A stretch of 14,340 nucleotides of DNA from Clostridiales bacterium (GCA_003483345.1 DMWH01000211.1:1-14340), one strand, 5' to 3'. Shown: positions 8,563 through 13,582, counted from the first letter of the stretch. Made by a program: numbers and translations. The notes: generated from the sequence alone by a model not told the origin.

Positions 8563-8571
8563 TTATCCACA
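8563..8571 (+). promoter_or_regulatory. Perfect DnaA box TTATCCACA
   Basis: The nine bases match the E. coli DnaA consensus TTATCCACA exactly. They begin immediately after the TAG of the M15 gene and lie about 22 nt upstream of the TATAAT promoter of the holin gene. Host DnaA could regulate this promoter, or the match could mark a replication signal. A second perfect box lies at 11869-11877. Confidence 0.5.
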
Positions 8572-8589
8572 CTCTTATTATTGCTTTCG

Positions 8590-8598
8590 TGCTATAAT
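8590..8598 (+). promoter_or_regulatory. Extended -10 promoter, TGCTATAAT, for the lysis genes
   Basis: TGC TATAAT lies in the 86-nt gap before the holin gene. The predicted leader is about 45 nt and contains a small bulged hairpin, GACTT 8606-8610 pairing AAGTC 8617-8621, with outer TGATA 8601-8605 and TATCA 8627-8631. No ribosome binding site is seen before the ATG at 8649. Confidence 0.65.
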
Positions 8599-8648
8599 AA
8601 TGATAGACTTTAAAAGAAGTCGATATTATCAATTAACAAAAATTGAAT

Positions 8649-8894
8649 ATGGATATATTAGTTTATACAGCTGTAGTCGTAACGATTACACAAGTTTTTA
8701 AAACAGCATTTGCGATTGAATCAAAATTTATTCCATTTGTTGCTTTGGGTATTGGTGCTTTATTTTTTGCTGTTGCTTGTTTCTTTGGTGCAACAACATT
8801 AGAGTATCAGTCAATAATGGACGCATTAGTTGGTATTTTATCTGCTATGGGATTATATAGTAGTATAAAATCAACAGGTTCAATATTGAAATAA
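8649..8894 (+). CDS. Holin-like small membrane protein
   Basis: The 81-aa protein has two or three hydrophobic segments: residues 3-20 (ILVYTAVVVTITQVFKTA), 27-48 (FIPFVALGIGALFFAVACFFGA) and a weaker one near 57-70 (ALVGILSAMGLYSS), ending in a Lys-capped tail. I chose the ATG at 8649 over a TTG two codons upstream because the former has the AATATG context used by other genes here. Small size, this topology and a place between two murein hydrolases support a holin, which opens the inner membrane at lysis; no family signature is certain. Confidence 0.65.
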   Translation: MDILVYTAVVVTITQVFKTAFAIESKFIPFVALGIGALFFAVACFFGATTLEYQSIMDALVGILSAMGLYSSIKSTGSILK

Positions 8895-8897
8895 ACG

Positions 8898-8926
8898 ATT
8901 TGGGGGTTCAGTTATAAATCCCAAAT
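8898..8926 (+). promoter_or_regulatory. Hairpin abutting the transglycosylase start codon
   Basis: ATTTGGG at 8898-8904 pairs perfectly with CCCAAAT at 8920-8926, with a 15-nt loop, and the stem ends at the base before ATG 8927. A TATAAA at 8913-8918 inside the loop, 8 nt before the ATG, could be a -10 box for a leaderless transcript. The hairpin could then act only in the longer mRNA coming from the holin promoter, where it would mask the start. Confidence 0.45.
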
Positions 8927-9376
8927 ATGAAATTAAAAATTATAATAGCATTTGTTGTGCTAGTGCCACTTTTAGCTTTAGCGAAACCACTAGAAACCCA
9001 AATGTTAGAGATAATACCAAGCGAGCTATCAGTCGCTGGGCAGATAGAGTATTATTCAAACTTATACGGTGCAGATAGTAAAATTGTAAGTAAGGTAATA
9101 CAATGTGAGAGTAGGGGAAACATAACAGCAATTGGAGATTCGGGAAAAAGTTTCGGAATTGCACAGTTTCAAAAGCCAACGTTTATAAATCTATCAAATA
9201 AACTAGGTGAAGAATTAGATTATTATTCTAGCCATGACCAAATAAAATTATTATCATGGAGTATGGCAAATGGATATGGTAGGTTGTGGACTGCATATCG
9301 AGCTATAATGAATAATGGTAGTTATTCTTTTTACTCTTCACAGTTAAATAAACATTTCACAGTGTCTTGTCGATAA
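8927..9376 (+). CDS. Secreted lytic transglycosylase (lysozyme-like fold)
   Basis: The 149-aa product starts with a signal peptide: MKLK, a hydrophobic core at 5-17, and LALA before Lys20, a good signal-peptidase I site. The mature part carries VIQCESRGNITAIGDSGKSFGIAQFQKPTF, the SLT-type transglycosylase core with catalytic Glu61 in a CES context, the G-x-S-F-G-I-AQF motif, and a later AxxRAIMNNGS helix. Cys60 and Cys148 could form a disulphide outside the cytoplasm. It cleaves the glycan strands of peptidoglycan. Close relatives with CES...GDxGxSxGxxQ are, as I recall, frequent in CPR bacteria, a hint about the host. With the holin and M15 protein it forms a lysis cassette, or it may be a host-type wall enzyme carried by the phage. 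Confidence 0.8.
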   Translation: MKLKIIIAFVVLVPLLALAKPLETQMLEIIPSELSVAGQIEYYSNLYGADSKIVSKVIQCESRGNITAIGDSGKSFGIAQFQKPTFINLSNKLGEELDYYSSHDQIKLLSWSMANGYGRLWTAYRAIMNNGSYSFYSSQLNKHFTVSCR

Positions 9377-9407
9377 AATAAAAGCCCCCAACTAGGGGGT
9401 TTTTATT
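9377..9407. terminator. Bidirectional intrinsic terminator
   Basis: AATAAAAGCCCCC (9377-9389) pairs with GGGGGTTTTTATT (9395-9407) around a 5-nt loop AACTA. The G/C core is flanked by A and T runs on the two sides, so it can stop transcription from both strands. It lies exactly between the converging transglycosylase gene and the minus-strand zincin gene, and overlaps the latter's stop codon. Confidence 0.9.
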
Positions 9408-9777
9408 GTTTTATTTTTAAATATTCACTAATTAAATAACTCATTAAATATGCTGGTGGTTCATCTGAATCTATTTTAATTTTATGACCTATGTTTTCCA
9501 TAATCATTGTTATGGCGTGGTAAAATTCATGAGTAACATATTTAATTTTTGGTTTTTTTACTGGAAATGATATTAAAACTTCCCCATATTTTTTTAAATA
9601 ATTTCTTGTAAGACCACCAAATCCATCTGCAGAGCGATTCCAGTCTTTTTCAAGTTGTTTTGCTTGTTTACCAAATACAATTTTAACAACACAATGATAC
9701 ATTGGTATATTAATTGTGTAACATTTTATTTTTCTTTTTACCTCTTTATCTTTTAGATAATTAAATGTTGTATTCAT
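9403..9777 (-). CDS. HExxH zincin-like phage protein of unknown role
   Basis: The 124-aa protein carries HEFYH at 83-87 in a predicted helix (KIKYVTHEFYHAITMIMENIGH) followed by DSDEPPAYLMSYLISEYL at 103-120. The acidic DE-x3-Y segment could give the third zinc ligand, Glu106. Similar small phage proteins with HE-x2-H, then a Gly, then an E-x-x-AY-x-x-x-Y/L helix are familiar to me as conserved hypothetical genes; their substrate is not known. The start ATG overlaps the stop of the upstream NinG-like gene (ATGA), so the two are translated together. No signal peptide is present, so it should act in the cytoplasm. Confidence 0.6.
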   Translation of the reverse strand: MNTTFNYLKDKEVKRKIKCYTINIPMYHCVVKIVFGKQAKQLEKDWNRSADGFGGLTRNYLKKYGEVLISFPVKKPKIKYVTHEFYHAITMIMENIGHKIKIDSDEPPAYLMSYLISEYLKIKQ

Positions 9778-10148
9778 AAATTTTTATATTTTTCTAACAA
9801 TTCTATATAATAATCCATTGCCTTAACTGTTTTATTCCTCATCTGTTCAAGTTCTGTCATTCTATTTTTTCCAAGTTCTTTTAATTTTCGTTTATAGAAA
9901 TCTGCACCCATACCACCACCATTTATATTACAACGAAAACATTGCCATTCTAAAATGTCAAGTTCATATTTTAAACTAGCTCCAAGAGTTGCCTTACTCC
10001 ACATGTGACCAAGTTGCTTATTACTTCCCTGTAAATCTTTAGCACCACACGTATAACAATCGACTATCGGTTTATCTTTAATACGACGACATTCCTGCCA
10101 TATACTTCTCTGTATTTTACTTATTGAATTTTTGCTCTTTTTACGCAT
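9774..10148 (-). CDS. NinG-like recombination nuclease (Rap/NinG family)
   Basis: The 124-aa protein has the arrangement of lambda NinG/Rap: C31-x2-C34, GH at 47-48, then QC70-x2-C73-N74 with a glycine run (NGGGMGADFYKRKLKELG) and a C-terminal helical tail. This is the HNH-like zinc fold. Family members assist homologous recombination, with lambda Rap resolving branched DNA. It ends in TGA (9774-9776), the only TGA stop among the larger genes here, overlapping the zincin start. A TATAAT at 10165-10160 (minus strand) lies 11 nt before the ATG, giving a very short leader. Confidence 0.7.
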   Translation of the reverse strand: MRKKSKNSISKIQRSIWQECRRIKDKPIVDCYTCGAKDLQGSNKQLGHMWSKATLGASLKYELDILEWQCFRCNINGGGMGADFYKRKLKELGKNRMTELEQMRNKTVKAMDYYIELLEKYKNL

Positions 10149-10159
10149 AATATTACTAA

Positions 10160-10165
10160 ATTATA
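10160..10165 (-). promoter_or_regulatory. -10 box of the NinG-like/zincin operon
   Basis: On the minus strand TATAAT lies 11 nt upstream of the ATG at 10148. A start about 7 nt after the box leaves a leader of about 5 nt. A second possible minus-strand promoter lies further up: TTGACA (plus-strand complement at 10293-10298) with TAGTAT or TATAAC about 17-20 nt downstream. Confidence 0.5.
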
Positions 10166-10391
10166 CAATATAGCACCCTAACTACTTTAGACCCCTTAAA
10201 ACGCAATTTTGCCCCAAGCTCGTTTTTTACCATTTTTTTGTCTATTTTATCCTTATTTATCAATGGTTATACTACGTATTTTTTTAGATTTTGTCAAGTT
10301 TTTTTTCTTAGACTTTGATTTGGGTGTTTTTTGTAAATTTATTAAACTTTCTGGTATTGCACCGTAAATTATGTGATTCATATATTTTAAA

Positions 10392-10414
10392 GCAGGAGAT
10401 TTTTAGTCTCCTGC
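10392..10414 (-). terminator. Terminator of the metallophosphoesterase gene
   Basis: GCAGGAGA (10392-10399) pairs perfectly with TCTCCTGC (10407-10414) around a 7-nt loop. It lies 7 nt after the stop of the minus-strand gene, and AAA/TTTT flanks make it usable in both directions. The rest of the 273-nt gap 10149-10421 is AT-rich and holds only the minus-strand promoter candidates. Confidence 0.75.
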
Positions 10415-10421
10415 CTTTTAA

Positions 10422-11582
10422 TTACTCGCACCATATTGGGCAAGTTGTTGTCTTCTCTTTTCTTTCGCAGTTTACCAAGAAAAATAATTGCTTAGGTTTT
10501 TCAAAGTCTGCCTTGATTGAAAGTGCAAAATCATTATATCCACACAATGAACCATTGGAGACAAAGTTACCACCATCTTTTACTTGGTGAAAATGCCCGA
10601 ATACATCAAGGTTCGCAACACGACCTTTGTTCCATTGGGATATTGCTTTAAACGCAGGAATAAAAATTCCACCAATACCACCACTATATTTAATGTTGTG
10701 TCCATGATGGAATCTCAAAATAAATCCATTGATATCGTAATAAGACAGATAACCTTTCGCAATGAGAAACTTTACTCGTTTTTCATTTCTAAAATGGTCT
10801 GCAATATTATGATACATGTAATACTCCCAAGAGTTACCAGCTTCAGAAGCAATACGTCTCTCTTTCGTAGCACGACCGTGATTACCAGAATGACAAGGGA
10901 TGTCAATATCTACATCTGTGTTATCCAAAATATATTGAATACCACTTATGATAGCTTTTTGAACTTCCATGAGTTGTCCCGTAACTTGGTCTTCGTTAGT
11001 TTCAAGCGATTCCTCACGAAGTGAACCACTTATCATGTCTCCAAGAATTGCAAGAACTAATTTCTTGATTGAACTTTTGTTTTGTTCTCCCTTGATAAGA
11101 CGAACTGAATTTGTAAAAAATTTCTTTGCTCTTTCATGAGCAATTTCAAAATTATACTCATTCAAGTTGTCAATTTGTTCTGGGTCAATTTCTTCTCCAA
11201 AGTGCCAGTCAGAAGCAACGATTACTGCAACTGCATCTCCAATTTTATCTTTACTTCCCCTGATAGAGTAAGTAGAGATACTTTTTGTTTTTTCAAGCAC
11301 AGCAAGTAATTGCTTCATCTTCTCATTTTCTTTAATGAGATAAGAATACTTCTCGTTTTTTTCTTGAAGTCTTCTTGATAGTTTTGAATCCAAAATGTCT
11401 TTCTCAACCTGTTGATTGATAGGAAGTTTTGGTTTTTCTTCTTTTGTAAGTCCCATTCGTCTTGCTCTGCCCCTTACGGTTTCAGAATCAAGACCAACCA
11501 TCTCACCAATTTCTCGGTAAGTCATTGTTCCGAATTTGGCTTTGATAACCTCGTTAATCTCAGCCGATGATTTTGTTTTCAT
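10422..11582 (-). CDS. Metallophosphoesterase with N-terminal HTH
   Basis: The 386-aa protein has an N-terminal helix-turn-helix (residues 19-45, MTYREIGEMVGLDSETVRGRARRMG), a coiled-coil linker (about 55-98), and a calcineurin-like phosphoesterase domain. All metal-binding motifs are present: DWH at 125-127, GD at 181-182, GNH at 233-235, HHGH at 292-295 and GHFH at 329-332. The enzyme should hydrolyse phosphodiester or phosphomonoester bonds, and the HTH suggests that it acts on DNA; phage members are often annotated as Mre11-like nucleases. The gene is clearly less AT-rich than its neighbours (for example 26 G+C in 10861-10920 against 10 in 9721-9780), suggesting recent acquisition. TGG TATAAT on the minus strand (11607-11599) gives a leader of roughly 9 nt. 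Confidence 0.85.
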   Translation of the reverse strand: MKTKSSAEINEVIKAKFGTMTYREIGEMVGLDSETVRGRARRMGLTKEEKPKLPINQQVEKDILDSKLSRRLQEKNEKYSYLIKENEKMKQLLAVLEKTKSISTYSIRGSKDKIGDAVAVIVASDWHFGEEIDPEQIDNLNEYNFEIAHERAKKFFTNSVRLIKGEQNKSSIKKLVLAILGDMISGSLREESLETNEDQVTGQLMEVQKAIISGIQYILDNTDVDIDIPCHSGNHGRATKERRIASEAGNSWEYYMYHNIADHFRNEKRVKFLIAKGYLSYYDINGFILRFHHGHNIKYSGGIGGIFIPAFKAISQWNKGRVANLDVFGHFHQVKDGGNFVSNGSLCGYNDFALSIKADFEKPKQLFFLVNCERKEKTTTCPIWCE

Positions 11583-11598
11583 ATGAACATTTTTTTAA

Positions 11599-11607
11599 AT
11601 TATACCA
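11599..11607 (-). promoter_or_regulatory. Extended -10 promoter, TGGTATAAT, of the metallophosphoesterase
   Basis: The box lies in the 34-nt gap between the 69-aa gene and the metallophosphoesterase. Sixteen bases separate it from the ATG at 11582, so the mRNA should have a leader of about 9 nt without a ribosome binding site. Confidence 0.6.
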
Positions 11608-11616
11608 CAGTTTATA

Positions 11617-11826
11617 TTATGGCATTTTACGACATTTTTTATAATACTTTTTATATGATTTTAATGGGAAATGGTTTTTCTTTAATAGTGAATTACATAG
11701 AATATAAATATCAGCAATTTTAAATAAATCGTATTCAAGATAAAAATCATTAGCTAGATTTTTTATAATTTGTGATTTTTGGTCTATTGATAAATTTGTT
11801 GTATTTTCATCTAATTCTAATCTCAT
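11617..11826 (-). CDS. Small basic protein of unknown function
   Basis: I take the ATG at 11826 as start (69 aa), because a GTG five codons upstream overlaps the promoter. The -10 box TATAAT (11838-11833) sits just 6 nt before the ATG, so transcription would start at or very near the A of the ATG: a leaderless gene. The N-terminal half is acidic and polar (LELDENTTNLSIDQKS). A helix with hydrophobic positions follows (IIKNLANDFYLEYDLFKIADIYILCNSLL), then a strongly basic tail (KSYKKYYKKCRK). No family is recognised. It is the first gene of the minus-strand block, divergent from the structured RNA region. Confidence 0.55.
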   Translation of the reverse strand: MRLELDENTTNLSIDQKSQIIKNLANDFYLEYDLFKIADIYILCNSLLKKNHFPLKSYKKYYKKCRKMP

Positions 11827-11832
11827 ATTTAT

Positions 11833-11838
11833 ATTATA
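11833..11838 (-). promoter_or_regulatory. -10 box of a leaderless gene
   Basis: TATAAT on the minus strand is followed by ATAAAT and then ATG. The distance predicts a transcription start at or next to the start codon. TGTG precedes the box. Confidence 0.6.
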
Positions 11839-11868
11839 CACAATAAAAAAAACATAAGTTAATAGACC

Positions 11869-11877
11869 TGTGGATAA
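11869..11877 (-). promoter_or_regulatory. Perfect DnaA box (TTATCCACA on minus strand)
   Basis: TGTGGATAA on the plus strand is the exact complement of the DnaA consensus. It lies in the short space between two divergent promoters (minus-strand box at 11833-11838 and plus-strand box at 11905-11910), a place suited to an operator. Confidence 0.5.
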
Positions 11878-11882
11878 GTCTC

Positions 11883-11910
11883 TTGCTAATTTTTAATAGT
11901 GTGTTATAAT
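11883..11910 (+). promoter_or_regulatory. Promoter of the structured RNA region (TTGCTA, 16 bp, TATAAT)
   Basis: TTGCTA at 11883-11888 and TGT TATAAT ending at 11910 are spaced 16 bp apart. The same words recur in the promoter at 13099-13130: TCTTGCTA, then AATTTTTA, one variable base and TAGTGTG, then TATAAT. The two promoters are therefore likely under common control. Confidence 0.7.
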
Positions 11911-11916
11911 ATAGGT

Positions 11917-12020
11917 GTTGGTTTATCCAGCTCTAAAGCGTTTTTGATTAATTAGCGTATATAAAATTAATCCTAGAAATTATATATAGCAGAAAAGTTC
12001 CATTGGGGGCTTTTTTGTTT
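11917..12020 (+). ncRNA. Candidate ~100-nt small RNA
   Basis: The unit runs from the predicted start of the 11905 promoter to a terminator at 11993-12020. It has no ORF of note. It contains an 8-bp hairpin, GATTAATT (11946-11953) with AATTAATC (11965-11972). It matches no RNA family I know. It could be an independent small RNA or an attenuated leader of the following region. Confidence 0.45.
11993..12020 (+). terminator. Intrinsic terminator of the small RNA
   Basis: AAAAG pairs with CTTTT and TTCC with GGGG (one G bulged) around the loop ATT; a T-rich tail (TTTTTTGTTTTT) follows. The stem is moderate because two pairs are G-T, so partial readthrough is likely. Confidence 0.6.
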
Positions 12021-12023
12021 TTA

Positions 12024-12032
12024 TGCTATAAT
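12024..12032 (+). promoter_or_regulatory. Extended -10 promoter, TGCTATAAT
   Basis: The box lies directly after the terminator T-run and before the folded region 12051-12370. It is identical over TGCTATAAT to the lysis promoter at 8590. No -35 box is clear. The predicted start is near 12039. Confidence 0.6.
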
Positions 12033-12038
12033 ATTTAA

Positions 12039-12390
12039 AATAGAATATAGATGGGGGAAACAGTAAGGAGTTCGCTCCATTCGTAGAGAAAATACATTGT
12101 TACTACGAACTGGATATTATAAGCCTTAGAAATGAAATACTGCGAACTTATGTATTGATAGCAGGGCGTATAGTATTTCCCCACATGTATTCTATAAATT
12201 TGTTCTTTGAAATAGTGGTGTGCAAAATAGAGGAGTATGACGTATCTTGACTATAACGGCTACAAAAGTAAAAAAGCCCTGTGCTAAAATTACAACAAGC
12301 GACGGCATAGCGTGTTCATAAGCATGGTCTTATGATTGGATACGACAATAACGACGGTTATCTCCTCTATCTTGTACATCACTTAATAAA
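12039..12390 (+). ncRNA. Structured RNA / long leader, unassigned
   Basis: This gene-free stretch holds many complementary segments. Module A: ATGGGGGAAA (12051-12060) pairs with TTTCCCCACAT (12176-12186, one bulged A). Inside are GGAG-TTCG-CTCC (12067-12078), TTCGTAG (12080-12086) with CTACGAA (12103-12109), and GAAATACT (12134-12141) with AGTATTTC (12172-12179), which competes with the outer stem. Module B: ATAGAGGAG (12227-12235) pairs with CTCCTCTAT (12362-12370). It encloses CGTATC (12241-12246) with GATACG (12339-12344), and CATAAG (12317-12322) with CTTATG (12329-12334). The segment 12254-12290 (AACGGC ... GCCCTGTGCTAAAATT) resembles the P4/P6 region of phage group I introns, and GACTA (12249-12253) could pair with TGGTC (12325-12329) as a P7. 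I cannot complete an intron fold or name exons. Identity is uncertain; that it folds is well supported. Confidence 0.5.
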
Positions 12391-12397
12391 TACAACA

Positions 12398-12640
12398 ATG
12401 ACAACAAAAGAAGACTTAATGAAAGTTGGTTGGGTATATCTTAATCACTTTGAAAATTTTTCTATGTTTGGTAGATTAAAAGTAAGAATAATCTACAATG
12501 AAACAAGTAAAACTGTTGTAGGTTACTACACAGAAAACTGCATTTATTTTTGGAATGTAACAAGTAAAATACTTGAAAAATTCCTTAAGGATTTGCCAGA
12601 TGAAAAACTCGCTGAATTGAAAGAAAATGAAGAAGAATAA
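12398..12640 (+). CDS. Small acidic-tailed protein of unknown function
   Basis: I start at ATG 12398 (80 aa), because the frame's earlier ATG at 12332 lies inside the pairing strands of the folded RNA. The product has a beta-like centre (FGRLKVRIIYNETSKTVVGYYTENCIYFWN) and an acidic helical tail (KILEKFLKDLPDEKLAELKENEEE). No family is recognised. Its end overlaps the start of the HNH gene by 14 nt, so the two are translationally linked. It is likely expressed from the long structured leader upstream. Confidence 0.55.
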   Translation: MTTKEDLMKVGWVYLNHFENFSMFGRLKVRIIYNETSKTVVGYYTENCIYFWNVTSKILEKFLKDLPDEKLAELKENEEE

Positions 12641-12926
12641 TCTTGGTAATTGTCCTCTGTGTGGAAAATGCTATAAAAGCAAAAAACATCACAGAACTAA
12701 ACATCACATATTCCCTCGCTATTGGTTTGGTAGTGGAGTAACTGTGTTTGTTTGTCACGAATGTCATACCAACGAATTTCACAGATTTTATCCTATGAAA
12801 TTAGATGGTTATGCTTGGACTAAAAAACAATGTTTGATGTATTGGGTGCAATTTTGTAAATCAAAAGGCAAAGAAGCTTTTAAGATTTATCCGCAACTTA
12901 GACCATATCAATATTTGTTGTATTAA
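12627..12926 (+). CDS. Small HNH endonuclease-like protein
   Basis: The 99-aa protein has C9-x2-C12, then HHRTKHHIFPRYWF at 21-34, and VCHECHTNEFH at 42-52. The HHIFP segment supplies the HNH histidines, C43-x2-C46 completes the zinc site with C9/C12, and His47 or His52 matches the final HNH residue. This is a compact HNH nuclease of the kind found free-standing in phages or inside introns. It follows the structured RNA region and the 80-aa gene, with a weak GAAAG before its ATG, and ends just before a terminator. Confidence 0.75.
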   Translation: MKKNNLGNCPLCGKCYKSKKHHRTKHHIFPRYWFGSGVTVFVCHECHTNEFHRFYPMKLDGYAWTKKQCLMYWVQFCKSKGKEAFKIYPQLRPYQYLLY

Positions 12927-12929
12927 TTA

Positions 12930-12957
12930 AAAAGGGATACAGGGATGTATCCTTTTT
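12930..12957 (+). terminator. Intrinsic terminator after the HNH gene
   Basis: AAAAGGGATAC (12930-12940) pairs with GTATCCTTTTT (12947-12957) around a 6-nt loop, with one G-T pair. It closes the transcription unit that contains the 80-aa and HNH genes. The stretch 12958-13095 that follows is very AT-rich, with one small hairpin (TTTGTA/TACAAA) and no gene. Confidence 0.75.
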
Positions 12958-13098
12958 ATGTATCATATACAGTTAAATGTATATTGTATAGTTGTTTGTA
13001 TTTTTATTTACAAATATATGTTTTATATTAAAGGTTTATTTGTTTATTGATTTGACTTAGTTTTTTAAATGTGTTCTGATAGTTATTTTTTAACTTTC

Positions 13099-13130
13099 TT
13101 GCTATTCAATTTTTATTAGTGTGATATAAT
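13099..13130 (+). promoter_or_regulatory. Second copy of the TTGCTA ... TGATATAAT promoter
   Basis: TGA TATAAT ends at 13130 and TTGCTA lies at 13099-13104. The spacer is 20 bp, longer than usual, so the true -35 may lie a few bases later. The shared words with the 11883 promoter make it a sister promoter. The predicted start is about 13137, the first base of the ACCTTACGA pairing element. Confidence 0.65.
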
Positions 13131-13136
13131 GTGTTT

Positions 13137-13189
13137 ACCTTACGACCAGAAATCGTGTCATACTCGTAAGGTAATGGCACGATTTTTGG
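13137..13189 (+). promoter_or_regulatory. Two-state RNA hairpin (switch or pseudoknot)
   Basis: ACCTTACGA (13137-13145) pairs perfectly with TCGTAAGGT (13164-13172). Separately, CCAGAAATCGTGTCAT (13146-13161) pairs with ATGGCACGATTTTTGG (13174-13189) over 16 positions with only G-T wobbles as exceptions. The strands interleave. Full formation of both is sterically impossible because no linker separates 13145 from 13146, so either the RNA switches between two folds or shortened stems form a pseudoknot. Confidence 0.6.
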
Positions 13190-13450
13190 CAAGGTATTAA
13201 AATTATGAAATAGAGAACCTAAATAATCTATTCATATACATACAAAGTGGAGTTGTTGGGTTAGGTTCTATTGTGGAATGGAGAAGGCAATAGAATAAAA
13301 AAGAAAATAAATGCTATGTAATAAAAAGGCAGACCTATTACATTATACAATCTCAAAGATTTATTTAACCCGTCTGACATAAGAACCTCACGCCATAGAC
13401 AGAGTATAACTCTATGGTAAAAACCTCAAAAAGCTTAACGGGGGTGGAGC
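13190..13450 (+). ncRNA. Structured leader region, unassigned
   Basis: No gene is found here, but four further pairings are visible. AATA/GAACCTAA (13209-13222, GA bulged) pairs with TTAGGTTCTATT (13261-13272). TTCTATTG (13266-13273) alternatively pairs with CAATAGAA (13288-13295). ATGTAATA (13316-13323) pairs with TATTACAT (13336-13343), and its loop CAGAC (13330-13334) can pair with GTCTG (13372-13376), a pseudoknot pattern. CCATAGA (13393-13399) pairs with TCTATGG (13411-13417). CCCGT (13369-13373) may pair with ACGGG (13438-13442). The number of perfect helices in such AT-rich DNA argues for a selected RNA fold. No known class is recognised. Confidence 0.45.
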
Positions 13451-13490
13451 AATAAAAAAACCAACAATTTAAAAACCTATTTTTGCTTTT

Positions 13491-13496
13491 TATAAT
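13491..13496 (+). promoter_or_regulatory. TATAAT box before a 23-codon micro-ORF
   Basis: TATAAT is followed 9 nt later by ATG 13506, the same spacing as in the gene at 4768. No extended TG and no -35 box are seen. It could serve the micro-ORF and the zinc-ribbon gene at 13583. Confidence 0.35.
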
Positions 13497-13505
13497 TAGC
13501 ATATT

Positions 13506-13577
13506 ATGGGCTTCTCCTCTATTACTTTCAAGGGTGGAAATAATAAAACAAAATTTATTAAGAATTTAATACACTGA
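13506..13577 (+). CDS. Possible leaderless 23-aa peptide
   Basis: ATG at 13506 opens 23 codons (MGFSSITFKGGNNKTKFIKN and LIH) ending in TGA, five bases before the zinc-ribbon gene. It could be a leader peptide coupled to that gene or a gene remnant. It contains a second copy of CTCCTCTAT (13514-13522), the 3' strand of the long-range stem in the upstream RNA. Support is only its position and the promoter spacing. Confidence 0.25.
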   Translation: MGFSSITFKGGNNKTKFIKNLIH

Positions 13578-13582
13578 AATAA

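Noticed and set aside
10315..11024. Plus-strand open frames at 10315-10590 and 10584-11024
   Set aside because: They are antisense to the metallophosphoesterase, whose motifs are complete; their sequences show no domain features.
12332..12397. ATG at 12332 as start of the 80-aa gene
   Set aside because: It falls inside the hairpin and closing stem strands of the upstream RNA; the later ATG at 12398 gives a more ordinary protein start.
12300..13580. tRNA or tmRNA genes in the gene-poor regions
   Set aside because: No cloverleaf, T-loop sequence or tmRNA-like ends could be found by eye.
11827..13582. CRISPR array or tracrRNA
   Set aside because: No regularly spaced direct repeats and no cas genes; the repeated words are promoters or RNA stems.
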